From the NCBI RefSeq assembly GCF_001305965.1, contig NZ_JXQC01000003.1, forward strand, positions 3,453,361-3,517,360: DNA of 64,000 nucleotides, in the 5' to 3' direction. Of this stretch, positions 10,735 through 18,616 are shown one piece after another. Numbering within the stretch: position 1 is the stretch's first letter; the number at the start of each line of letters is the position of its first letter. Source of the DNA: Erythrobacter sp. SG61-1L (GTDB lineage Bacteria; Pseudomonadota; Alphaproteobacteria; Sphingomonadales; Sphingomonadaceae). The position numbers and the translations under genes were made by a program. Below the pieces are notes generated by a model. The model was given only the letters and a program-made list of their open reading frames with translations. It made no database searches and was not told the DNA's origin.

Positions 10735-11208
10735 ATGGACGTTAAATCGCCCCTCTCCGATTTTTTGCCCTACATGCTTTCGGTCACGTCGAATGCCGTA
10801 AGCGGGCGCATTGCGCTCGAATATCGGAGCCGCTTCGGCCTCAAGGTGCCGGAGTGGCGAGTAATGGCGGTGCTGGGCGATGCCGGTGCGCTGACTCAGC
10901 GCGAGCTGACGGCGATGACCCTGATGGACAAGGTCGCCGTCAACCGCGCCTGCAAGGAACTGGAGGAACGTGGCCTCGTATGGCGCCAGCCCAATACCAA
11001 GGACGGGCGTTCGCACCTGCTTGAACTCACCGAAGAAGGTCGGCGGATGTATGGTGAGATCATGCCGCTCGCACTGGAGATGGAACGGCGGCTGCTATCC
11101 AGATTCACTGCCGAGGAGATTGCAGGCTTCAAGGGACTGCTTGTGCGTCTCAAACAGGAGGTGCGCGATCTGCACGCTGAAGGTATCGACAGCGGCAATT
11201 ACGACTGA
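10735..11208 (+). CDS. MarR family winged-helix regulator
   Basis: This is a 157-residue MarR-type dimeric regulator. The winged-helix region contains ALTQRELTAMTLMDKVAVNRACKELEERGLV, and the wing PNTKDGRSHLLELTEEGRRM matches the family's conserved D-x-R-S segment. I chose the ATG at 10735, because earlier in-frame starts (TTG 10672, ATG 10708) would place the coding sequence across the palindrome at 10700-10716. Regulators of this type in alphaproteobacteria often respond to aromatic acids. No adjacent target operon identifies the ligand here. Confidence 0.88.
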   Translation: MDVKSPLSDFLPYMLSVTSNAVSGRIALEYRSRFGLKVPEWRVMAVLGDAGALTQRELTAMTLMDKVAVNRACKELEERGLVWRQPNTKDGRSHLLELTEEGRRMYGEIMPLALEMERRLLSRFTAEEIAGFKGLLVRLKQEVRDLHAEGIDSGNYD

Positions 11209-11264
11209 GGCGCCGGGTTGACATCACCCCAGGGCAAGCGGTCGCAAGGCTTCCCAAAGCAGCG

Positions 11265-11297
11265 AAAGGCCCTTTCCGGCTGGCGGAAAGGGCCTTT
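11265..11297. terminator. Bidirectional terminator between marR-type gene and tadC
   Basis: A 14-bp perfect stem pairs 11265-11278 with 11284-11297 (AAAGGCCCTTTCCG and its complement) around a 5-base loop. It lies between two convergent genes. Confidence 0.85.
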
Positions 11298-11320
11298 GCT
11301 CTGTCAGTGGTCCGGCTGGA

Positions 11321-12331
11321 TCAGCCGCCGCCAGGCCGGTTGGCGAAGGTGTCGCCGATGGCACAGGCCGCTGGGCCGAGGATCACGATGAACAACACCG
11401 GCAGAATGAACAGGATCAGCGGAACCGTCATGATCGCGGGCAATCTCGCTGCCTTCTCTTCCGCTCGCATCATGCGCTCATTGCGGAACTCGGCGGACAG
11501 GACGCGCAGCGAGGATGCCAGCGGCGTACCGTAGCGCTCCGTCTGGATCATGGTGGTCACCACGCCGCGGATGGAGTCCAGATCGACGCGATAGGCGAGA
11601 TTCTCGAATGCCATCCTTCGTTCGGTAAGGAAGGACAGTTCGATGGACGCGAGCATGAACTCGTCGCCCAGTTCGGGATAGGCGCGGCCCAGTTCCTTGG
11701 CCACGCGGGCGAAGGCGGCGTCCACGGTCAGGCCGGCCTCGGCGCAGATGACCAGAAGGTCCAGCGCATCGGGCAGACCCTTGCGCATGGCCTGGGAGCG
11801 CTTGGTGATCTTGTTCTTGAGGAACAGGTCAGGCGCCTTGTAGCCGGCGATGATCGCGGCCGCGAAGGCCATGAAGCGCTTGAAGCTGCTCCATTCCGGG
11901 AAGGTGTTGCTCCAGTAAACGAGAATCACCGCAATCACACCCAGTACGATGGGCAGGACCATGCGGGCAAAGATCACCGCGACGGCCCATTCCTTGTTGC
12001 GGTAACCGGCCTGCGCCAGCTTCTGCTGGATCTGCTTGACCTGACTGTCCTGAAGAACCTTCATTCCCGTCAGGGCGTCCTTCATGCGGTCGGTCGTCTC
12101 GGTCTTGCGGACCAGGCTCTGGCGCTTCTTGGCAGTGGCGGTGACGATGCCGGCCTTCAGTTCCTCGCGCCGGGCGTTGAGCGTCTTCACGCGGCGAACC
12201 ATCGGATCGCGCACGGTAACGGCGGCATAGACGGCCATCATTGCGGCCAGTGCGGCGACGCCCGCCAGAATGGAGCCGACGGCAAGGACGTCGACGCCGA
12301 GGAGCGTGGGGCCGGGAGGTGTGCCGATCAT
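11321..12331 (-). CDS. tadC: Tad pilus inner-membrane platform protein TadC
   Basis: This is a type II secretion F-domain protein, one of the two platform proteins of the Tad (Flp) pilus machine. It has 336 residues, with hydrophobic segments near the N-terminus, at about 120-140 and 150-170, and at the C-terminus (LPAIMTVPLILFILPVLFIVIL). The T2SSF core includes LPDALDLLVICAEAGLTVDAAFARV and the conserved ER-YG segment TMIQTERYGTPLASSLRVL. It lies 17 bases downstream of tadB and is the last gene of the pilus transcript, which ends at the hairpin at 11265-11297. Confidence 0.93.
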   Translation of the reverse strand: MIGTPPGPTLLGVDVLAVGSILAGVAALAAMMAVYAAVTVRDPMVRRVKTLNARREELKAGIVTATAKKRQSLVRKTETTDRMKDALTGMKVLQDSQVKQIQQKLAQAGYRNKEWAVAVIFARMVLPIVLGVIAVILVYWSNTFPEWSSFKRFMAFAAAIIAGYKAPDLFLKNKITKRSQAMRKGLPDALDLLVICAEAGLTVDAAFARVAKELGRAYPELGDEFMLASIELSFLTERRMAFENLAYRVDLDSIRGVVTTMIQTERYGTPLASSLRVLSAEFRNERMMRAEEKAARLPAIMTVPLILFILPVLFIVILGPAACAIGDTFANRPGGG

Positions 12332-12348
12332 GTTGCTGTTCCTCCCGA

Positions 12349-13320
12349 TCAGATTTCGAAGCTGACCATCTTGGCCATGATGAACGCGCCGATGCCCATC
12401 CAGACGAAGCCGCCAATGCCTGCGACCATCAGTCGCTCATCGACGAAGAAGTCGTTCAGATAGTCCGGGTTGACCCAGTAGATCATGCCGAAGACCAGGA
12501 AGGGCAGGGCGCCGACGATATAGGCCGAGGCCTTGGATTCAGAGCTCATCGCCCTGATTTTCAGCTTCATCTGCGCACGCTTCCTGAGAACGTCGGACAG
12601 GTTGGAGAGTGTCTCGGCAAGGTTGCCGCCCGTCTCGCGCTGGATCGCAAGGGTGATGCAGAAGAACTGGAATTCAGGAGTTCCGAGGCGGTCGGCCGTG
12701 ACCTGAAGCGCTTCTTCCATCGAGCGACCGACCTTGATTCGGTCTACGATCGCGCGGAATTCCTCACCTACCGGGCCGGGGATTTCGCTTGCGACAACCG
12801 ACAAGGTCTCCGTCACCGGAAGGCCGGAGCGCAGGCCGCGCACCAGCAGTTCGAGCGCGTCCGGGAACTTGGTATTGAACGAGTTGGTGCGCTTCTTGAT
12901 GAAGTAGTTCACTGCCATATGCGGCACGCTGGCTCCGATCAGCACGCCCACGGCCAGCGAGAGCAGCAGCGCGCCCGACTTGAGATAGACAATTACCGCC
13001 AGAGCCAGCGCAAGGCCGATCGAGGCGTAGACATATTGCGTGACCGACCAGTTCTTGCCGCTACGATGCAGGCGCAGTGCAAGGGCCTCGATACGCGAGC
13101 TGGAGCCGGCGATGCGATGCATCTTGGGCTTGCGCGCGGCGATTGCCTTCTTGAGCTGGGATTCGACCTTGTCGACCGTGCTTTCCGAATGACGATAGCG
13201 CACTGACTGGAGGCGCCGGGCGCTCTCCTTCGCAGCCGAGGGGCCGGCAAAGGCAGCGTAGATCAACCCCAGAACGCTGGTGATGGCGAACACGAACAGC
13301 CCGATCTGGAGAATGTTCAT
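12349..13320 (-). CDS. tadB: Tad pilus inner-membrane platform protein TadB
   Basis: This is the second F-domain platform protein, with 323 residues. It has an N-terminal membrane segment (about 3-25), a double membrane segment at about 95-135, and C-terminal helices AYIVGALPFLVFGMIYWV and GIGGFVWMGIGAFIMAKM. The T2SSF core reads FPDALELLVRGLRSGLPVTETL and ETGGNLAETLSNLSDVLRKR. It follows cpaE after only 75 bases, where the assembly ATPase gene cpaF/tadA would normally be expected; no ATPase gene fits there. Confidence 0.93.
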   Translation of the reverse strand: MNILQIGLFVFAITSVLGLIYAAFAGPSAAKESARRLQSVRYRHSESTVDKVESQLKKAIAARKPKMHRIAGSSSRIEALALRLHRSGKNWSVTQYVYASIGLALALAVIVYLKSGALLLSLAVGVLIGASVPHMAVNYFIKKRTNSFNTKFPDALELLVRGLRSGLPVTETLSVVASEIPGPVGEEFRAIVDRIKVGRSMEEALQVTADRLGTPEFQFFCITLAIQRETGGNLAETLSNLSDVLRKRAQMKLKIRAMSSESKASAYIVGALPFLVFGMIYWVNPDYLNDFFVDERLMVAGIGGFVWMGIGAFIMAKMVSFEI

Positions 13321-13395
13321 TGCCTGGTTCTGCCTTCCTTGCCTGCTTCAACCGGTGTGGCCGGGGCACGTAATGCCGCCCGCCACCCGAATTCC

Positions 13396-14685
13396 TTATT
13401 CGACCGCTTCGGCGGCCTTCTTGCTGCCCTTCTTGGCCATCAGCGACTTGATGTCGAACTTGCCCAGCAGCGAGGTCTTGGCGCTCGCTTCGTGGTGCAG
13501 CACGGCTTCTTCGCCGCCCATGCCGATAACAGCGTTGGCGACATCGCGGATCACGCCTGCCGCCTTGCTGGAACGGTTGGCATCGACGAAGGTCTGGCCG
13601 AGCTTGGCGGCATTGACTGCCGCACGCTGATCATCGGGGATCGTGAAATCGATCTTGCGTTCGATCGAAGCCTCGAAATCCGCCTTGGAAATCTCGACCA
13701 GACCCTGCTGAACCTTGTTGGCCACAACGACCGGAGTGGCGTGCGGAGCGTTCGACTTGAGCCAGGAGAGGATGCGGATCGCATCGCGCGCGGAAGCCAG
13801 CGTCAGCTCGGTCGCCAATACGACGACATTCACATCCGCGAGCAGATGCGGGAAGTTGATCAGCATGTTGCGGGGCAGGTCGATCACCGTCATCTCGAAA
13901 GCGTGACGGAATTCCTCTTCCAGCTGCACGAAGGCGGAGCCGTCGGTGATCAGCGGAGAGTTGATCGGCGCTTCTGCCGACAGGATCGAGAGGTTGTCGT
14001 TCGCGCGGATCATGGCGCGTTCGATGAACAGGCCGTCGATACGGCTGGGATTGTCGATCGCGTCGGTCAGGCCGCGGCCTGGTTCCAGATCGAGCGTCAG
14101 CGCGCCGGTGCCGAAATGGACGTCGAGATCCAGCAGGGCGGTAGGCATCTTGTGCTCTGTCGAAAACAGCCATGCCAGCGAAGTGACCAGCGTGGATGCG
14201 CCGACGCCGCCGCGTGTGCCAACAACCGCGGTCGAGATGTGGCGCTTGGCCGCATTGGCATCGCTTGATTTCGGCGCGGAGAAGACCGCCTGGGCCTGAA
14301 CCAGTGCATCGCGCACCTGCCCGGACGAAAGCGGCTTGAGCAGATAGTCATGGATGCCGCTGGCCAGAAGATCGCGATACAGGCGCACGTCGTTGACCTG
14401 GCCGATGGCGATCACCACCGTGCCCGGTTCGCAAACTTCCGCCAGCGCGTTGATGTCGTTCAGCGGATCGCCGCTTTCCGACAGGTCGACCATCAGGATG
14501 TTCGGGCTTGCCGTGACCGAGAGCGACTGGACTGCGTTGCGCAGGCCGCCCTTGGCGCATTTTTCAGGCTGCCAGCCCATTTCGATGACGACCGGGCGCA
14601 GCACGTCCAGCGCGGTTTCATCGCATACGAAGGCGGCGAAGGGATCACGTCCATTGGGCGTTCCCGCTTTCCACGGCGCGTTCAT
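13396..14685 (-). CDS. cpaE: Pilus assembly protein CpaE (TadZ), MinD-like
   Basis: This localisation factor of the Tad pilus has 429 residues. The N-terminal domain (about 15-135) has a response-regulator-like fold, with Asp67 in MVDLS and Lys117 in LLKPL. The second domain is a MinD/ParA-like ATPase. Its deviant Walker A reads GTRGGVGAST (156-165), with Arg in place of the signature Lys and Ala where the P-loop Lys is usual, so ATP hydrolysis may be weak or absent. TALLDLDVHFG and VIDLPRN correspond to the switch regions. It starts two bases after the cpaD stop codon. Confidence 0.93.
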   Translation of the reverse strand: MNAPWKAGTPNGRDPFAAFVCDETALDVLRPVVIEMGWQPEKCAKGGLRNAVQSLSVTASPNILMVDLSESGDPLNDINALAEVCEPGTVVIAIGQVNDVRLYRDLLASGIHDYLLKPLSSGQVRDALVQAQAVFSAPKSSDANAAKRHISTAVVGTRGGVGASTLVTSLAWLFSTEHKMPTALLDLDVHFGTGALTLDLEPGRGLTDAIDNPSRIDGLFIERAMIRANDNLSILSAEAPINSPLITDGSAFVQLEEEFRHAFEMTVIDLPRNMLINFPHLLADVNVVVLATELTLASARDAIRILSWLKSNAPHATPVVVANKVQQGLVEISKADFEASIERKIDFTIPDDQRAAVNAAKLGQTFVDANRSSKAAGVIRDVANAVIGMGGEEAVLHHEASAKTSLLGKFDIKSLMAKKGSKKAAEAVE

Positions 14686-14687
14686 GC

Positions 14688-15347
14688 TCAGTTACCTCCG
14701 CTGGCGGCGTTGCTGGTGCTGGTCGTGTTCAGGCCGCCGGTTCCGGTCGGCTTCTGATCGCGATAGCTGGCAATCGCCTTGTTCGACGTCATGATCACTG
14801 TCTCGCCGGTGCCCTTGGCACCGTGGATCAGATGTTCGGGATCGGCGACCATGGCGGAAAGGTTGCTGTTTACCGAGCAGCCGAAGCCGTCATTCGTGCC
14901 GTTATTGTAATTCGACGCCGCTCGGCCGCCCCAGTCGGGGCAACCCGGCACCGAAGCCTTGGACCGGGTGACGACGATCCTTGCCGTGCCCGGAATTACC
15001 GAGCCTTCGGTTACCGGCGCGCCATCGCTGACCAGAATGCCGTAGCGTGCGGCGATCTCGGCAATCTTTTCCCGCGTGGCGGTGCTGGCCATGGGGTCGT
15101 CGATCGAGACGCGGTCGCCATAGCCGAGTTCCATAGCCTTGAACCAGTCGTTCAGCCGTTGCTGTTCGCTGATGGCAAGGCCGCCGGGGCTGGCAGTGAC
15201 GTCGAAGGTGTAGTTCGATCGTTCGACCACCGGCTGCTTGACCGAGTCGAGCGAGCGGTTGGTCGGTTCGCTGGCGCAGGCCGTGAGCGAAAGCCCCAGA
15301 GTGAGTGCCAGTGCCGTCGCGACGGATTTGGTCATGCGGATGCGCAT
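14688..15347 (-). CDS. cpaD: Pilus assembly lipoprotein CpaD
   Basis: This outer-membrane associated lipoprotein of the Tad secretin complex has about 219 residues. The signal peptide ends in the lipobox LTAC, with Cys24 as the lipidation site, and the mature part contains the CpaD-typical PGCPDWG and a C-terminal DPEHLI segment. I placed the start at the ATG at 15347, which has AAAGGTG seven bases upstream. A GTG at 15365 overlapping the cpaC stop (GTGA) is an alternative. The protein ends in a low-complexity Thr/Ser/Asn/Gly tail. Confidence 0.9.
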   Translation of the reverse strand: MRIRMTKSVATALALTLGLSLTACASEPTNRSLDSVKQPVVERSNYTFDVTASPGGLAISEQQRLNDWFKAMELGYGDRVSIDDPMASTATREKIAEIAARYGILVSDGAPVTEGSVIPGTARIVVTRSKASVPGCPDWGGRAASNYNNGTNDGFGCSVNSNLSAMVADPEHLIHGAKGTGETVIMTSNKAIASYRDQKPTGTGGLNTTSTSNAASGGN

Positions 15348-15361
15348 CGTTTTCACCTTTC

Positions 15362-16951
15362 TCACTTGAGGCTGAAGCCGGGAGCGACATCGGCTTCGGC
15401 GCGGCGTTCTGCCTGGCCGTTGCGCGGGCGATCCTTGGCGTCGTAATCTTCGAGGCCGAGCTTGGGAGCGCTGGCGCCTTCGCCGATTGCGCTTGGCTTC
15501 GGGCGGTCGCCGCCGGTCACACCGTCATTTTCCAGATTGCCGAGCAATTGCTGGATAGCAGTGGGCGCCCGGAAGCCGTCGGTCGGCAGCTTGATGTCGT
15601 TCGCATCGACCGGGTTCACCAGATACGGCGTGACCACGATCACCAGTTCGGTCTGACCCTTCTGGAATTCGGTCGACTTGAACAGATTGCCCAGGATCGG
15701 CACGTCGCCAAGGCCGGGGGCCTTGTCGATTGCGTTCTGCGAATTGTTGCTCAGCAGGCCTGCGATCATGAAGCTCTGGCCGGAGCCGAGTTCCACGGTC
15801 GTTTCCGCGCGGCGCACGGTCAGGGCAGGGACGGTGAAGTTGTTCATTGTCACCGCGCCCTGGCTCGAAAGCTCCGACACTTCGGGGCGCACGCGGATCG
15901 AGATCCGGCCATTGGCCAATACGGTGGGCGTATAAGCCAGGCTGACGCCGTATTTCTTGTATTCGACCGAAGTCGTGCCCAGGCCCTGGCTCATCAGGAT
16001 CGGGAACTCGCCGCCGGCAAGGAAGTCTGCCGTTTCGCCCGAAAGCGCGGTGAGGTTGGGCTGCGAAAGGGTCGTCACCAGACCGTCGCGCTCGGCAAGG
16101 TCAAGCGCGCCGAGCAGGTCGAGGCCCAGAAGCTTGCCGGCACCGGACAGGGTCGTGCCGTTGGCAATCGTTTCGATCGACGTGCCGTCAACTTCGACAT
16201 ATTTGCCGGGATTGTTGACGTCCGGAATGGTAACTTTCACGCTGCTGCCGGCGCCGAGTGCAGAGCCACCCGGGTTCGTGTTCGGGCGGAAGGTATTGGC
16301 GAAGCCGTCGCGGCCTGATCCGAGGCCGAACTGGAAGCCGCTGGAGCTGTCGATCGAAGTCAGGTTCGCGCCCAGCGAACGGACCAGCGAACGGCTGACT
16401 TCGGCAAACTTCACCTGCAGGTTCACCTGCAGCGGCGTGGCCGTCTTCAGGCGGCTGACCACGTTCGAATTCTCGCCGACGAAGGCCTTCACGAGGCGTT
16501 CCGCTTCTGCAGCATCTTCAGGAGCGGCGACAGTGCCGGTCAGCAGCACGGTGTTGCTGCCCATGGTGGCGACCGACACCTTCGCGTCGGGCATGGCCAG
16601 CGACAGCATCTGGTCGATACTGTCGATGTTGGATCCCACGCGGATGTTGGCCGCCCACACCACATCGCCCGAAGCGTTGCTGGCATAAACCGTCGTCTCA
16701 CCGCCGGAGAGGCCGAAGACGTAGAGCTGGCGCTGCGACTTCACCTGAACATCCGCGATTGCCTCGTTAGCAACGAAGATGTCGGTCATGTTGCCTGGAA
16801 CGCTGACCAGCTGGCCACGGCCCACGGAAAGCACGATGTCGGTGGAAGGCCGCAACACGGACTGGGCGTGGGCCACGCCGGAAGGCGCAGTGGCCATCGG
16901 GATGGCGGCAACGGCCGCAGTCAGCATGGTGGCGATAAGGCGGCGGTTCAT
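15362..16951 (-). CDS. cpaC: Tad pilus outer-membrane secretin CpaC (RcpA)
   Basis: This protein forms the outer-membrane pore through which the Flp pilus emerges. It has a signal peptide (about 1-30, cleavage after VAHAQ), a pilus/BON-type N-domain rich in IFVANEAIADVQV-like repeats, then a secretin core. The core includes LLGALDLAERDGLVTTLSQPNLTALSGETADFLAGGEFPI and the signature VPILGNLFKSTEFQKGQTELVIVVTPYLV. From the ATG at 16951, preceded by GAGGGGC, it has 529 residues. An in-frame start at 16996 would add a stretch without signal character. It overlaps the upstream alternative start of cpaD. Confidence 0.94.
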   Translation of the reverse strand: MNRRLIATMLTAAVAAIPMATAPSGVAHAQSVLRPSTDIVLSVGRGQLVSVPGNMTDIFVANEAIADVQVKSQRQLYVFGLSGGETTVYASNASGDVVWAANIRVGSNIDSIDQMLSLAMPDAKVSVATMGSNTVLLTGTVAAPEDAAEAERLVKAFVGENSNVVSRLKTATPLQVNLQVKFAEVSRSLVRSLGANLTSIDSSSGFQFGLGSGRDGFANTFRPNTNPGGSALGAGSSVKVTIPDVNNPGKYVEVDGTSIETIANGTTLSGAGKLLGLDLLGALDLAERDGLVTTLSQPNLTALSGETADFLAGGEFPILMSQGLGTTSVEYKKYGVSLAYTPTVLANGRISIRVRPEVSELSSQGAVTMNNFTVPALTVRRAETTVELGSGQSFMIAGLLSNNSQNAIDKAPGLGDVPILGNLFKSTEFQKGQTELVIVVTPYLVNPVDANDIKLPTDGFRAPTAIQQLLGNLENDGVTGGDRPKPSAIGEGASAPKLGLEDYDAKDRPRNGQAERRAEADVAPGFSLK

Positions 16952-17000
16952 GGTTTTGCCCCTCGATTGAATTCGCTCGCTTGGTGCGGTGGTCATGGCG

Positions 17001-18035
17001 TTACTTGCCGACCGGAACCGCGACGGTGGTTTTGCCCCGGGTCACGTTGACGATCGGTCCGGTCCGGACCGGCGCTGCCGGAGTGTTGCCGCGCGTGCCG
17101 GTATTGCCGTTATAAGCCATGGCAGCGGGCGGCGGAGTTGCATCGGCGCGCGGGATGGAGGTGCGCTGGAAGCGGGAGACGTCGCCGCCGGTGACGAAGC
17201 TGCTGCCACCGTCACGCGGGCGGCTCATCGCCGTGCGCAGGATCTTTTCCTCGTCAGACTTGGATGCGCCTTCCGGCACATTCACATCTCCGGAGGCAAT
17301 GGCGCGCTCGAGATCGGACTGATTGTCGGCAATCGAGCGCAGCGACAGGCTGAGAGTGCCGATCGTCTGGGCAACGGCGACCTTTTCGGCGATTTTCGGC
17401 GTGACTTCGAGCGTCACGGTACGGAAGTCGCGGACCACCGTCTTGCCGTCGGGCGTGTGGGTGGTTTCGGTCGACTGGTCGGTCGCCAGCACGCGGATGT
17501 TGCGCAGGATCGTCTCGGCGGCCTTGAGCGGAGCACCGCGACCGCCCGAGTCGCCGGCGTTGACAGTCTGCGTCAGCACCAGGTCGACACGGTCGCCCGG
17601 GAACACGAAGCCGCCCACGCCGGTCTTGGCAGACACGGGAACGGTTACGGCACGCATGCCCGCGCCAAGCGCTGCGGCAAGGAAGCCGCGATCGCCGGGG
17701 GCGACGAGCGAACCCTGGGTAACCGGCTCACCGGCTGTGATCGGGTGGCGAACGACAGTACCCAGAAGGATGTTCATGTCGGATTTGCCGTCGATGAAAT
17801 AGGCGTCCTGCACCATTTCCTTCGGCCACAGCTGATAGGCGACCGCATCGGCGGTGATGATGGTACCGACCGGCAGTGCACGCTGTGCCACCAGCACCTT
17901 CGGGCCTTCAGGCTCCTGCGGCGCGGCTGCGGCCTGAGGAGCGGAGGAACCCGCGAACATGCTACGCGCTGCAATGGCCGTGCCGATCGCGATGATCAGC
18001 GCCCCCAGCAGCAGTACCAGTTTCTTCCTGTCCAT
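17001..18035 (-). CDS. cpaB: Flp pilus assembly protein CpaB (RcpC)
   Basis: This periplasmic, inner-membrane-anchored partner of the secretin has 344 residues. A single N-terminal membrane segment (about 5-23) is followed by a SAF domain (KVLVAQRALPVGTIITADAV, about 46-65) and the CpaB/RcpC domain, with VTVPVSAKTGVGGFVFPGDRVDLVLTQ. The C-terminal part is Pro/Asn/Gly rich. Bases 17135-17193, coding for roughly TGGDVSRFQRTSIPRADATP, are nearly identical in inverted orientation to the linker of the OmpA-family gene at 37224-37282. Confidence 0.93.
   Translation of the reverse strand: MDRKKLVLLLGALIIAIGTAIAARSMFAGSSAPQAAAAPQEPEGPKVLVAQRALPVGTIITADAVAYQLWPKEMVQDAYFIDGKSDMNILLGTVVRHPITAGEPVTQGSLVAPGDRGFLAAALGAGMRAVTVPVSAKTGVGGFVFPGDRVDLVLTQTVNAGDSGGRGAPLKAAETILRNIRVLATDQSTETTHTPDGKTVVRDFRTVTLEVTPKIAEKVAVAQTIGTLSLSLRSIADNQSDLERAIASGDVNVPEGASKSDEEKILRTAMSRPRDGGSSFVTGGDVSRFQRTSIPRADATPPPAAMAYNGNTGTRGNTPAAPVRTGPIVNVTRGKTTVAVPVGK
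17135..17193 (+). repeat. 59-bp segment shared with the broken OmpA-family gene (copy A, inside cpaB)
   Basis: Read on the plus strand, this segment begins GAGTTGCATCGGCGCGCGGG and ends CGCCGCCGGTG. It matches the minus strand of 37224-37282 at 58 of 59 positions, the only difference being a T/C at position 48 of the segment. Here it lies in frame inside cpaB, so this copy is probably the original. Confidence 0.95.
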
Positions 18036-18109
18036 GGTGCGTCAAGCCCCCTCAATGACCGTAGGGAATTCAGAACCCCGATGTTCGGCCAGAATGGTTA
18101 AAATCCCGT

Positions 18110-18604
18110 TCACCCCAAATTCCCGCCTGCAGCGTGGGCTGCTGGCAGGTAATTCGCGGCAAGTACCCACAATCCCCCGATTGCGATTGCGACCCCGTAA
18201 GGCACCGCCAGGCGGTCGCGCTGGCGGCGGGCGACGTGCCAGGCGCCGAACACGATGGTGAGCACACCGCCCACCAGTGCCATCACGATCAGCAGGGTCA
18301 GAAACTGCGTCGGCGGGATCCACAGGGCCAGCGCAGTAAGCAGCTTCACGTCGCCGCCACCCATCGCGCGCAGCGCGAACAGAACGGCAAGGACGGCGAA
18401 ACAGGCCACTGCAACGCCAAGCTGGATCGCCACGCCCGGCCACAGCGCAAGCCCGCTGGCCCACCAGAAAAGCGGCGCGCCAAGAGCGATGGCAGCGTTC
18501 AGCCAGTTCGCGATCTGTCGCGAACGGATATCGGTGAAGGCTGCCACAAGCAGTGCAATTGCCAAGGCTGCAAGCAATCCGTACTGGATCGAAGCGTCGT
18601 CCAT
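18110..18604 (-). CDS. cpaA: Prepilin peptidase CpaA (TadV)
   Basis: This membrane aspartate peptidase (A24 family) cleaves the leader of Flp prepilin. It has 164 residues with about five hydrophobic helices. The two catalytic aspartates are present: Asp25 in FTDIRSRQIANW and Asp85 in GGGDVKLLTA. It is the first gene of the minus-strand Tad locus, separated from cpaB by 74 bases. No flp pilin gene is seen upstream of it, which is unusual because the two are commonly adjacent. Confidence 0.92.
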   Translation of the reverse strand: MDDASIQYGLLAALAIALLVAAFTDIRSRQIANWLNAAIALGAPLFWWASGLALWPGVAIQLGVAVACFAVLAVLFALRAMGGGDVKLLTALALWIPPTQFLTLLIVMALVGGVLTIVFGAWHVARRQRDRLAVPYGVAIAIGGLWVLAANYLPAAHAAGGNLG

Positions 18605-18616
18605 ATAGGCCCCCTG

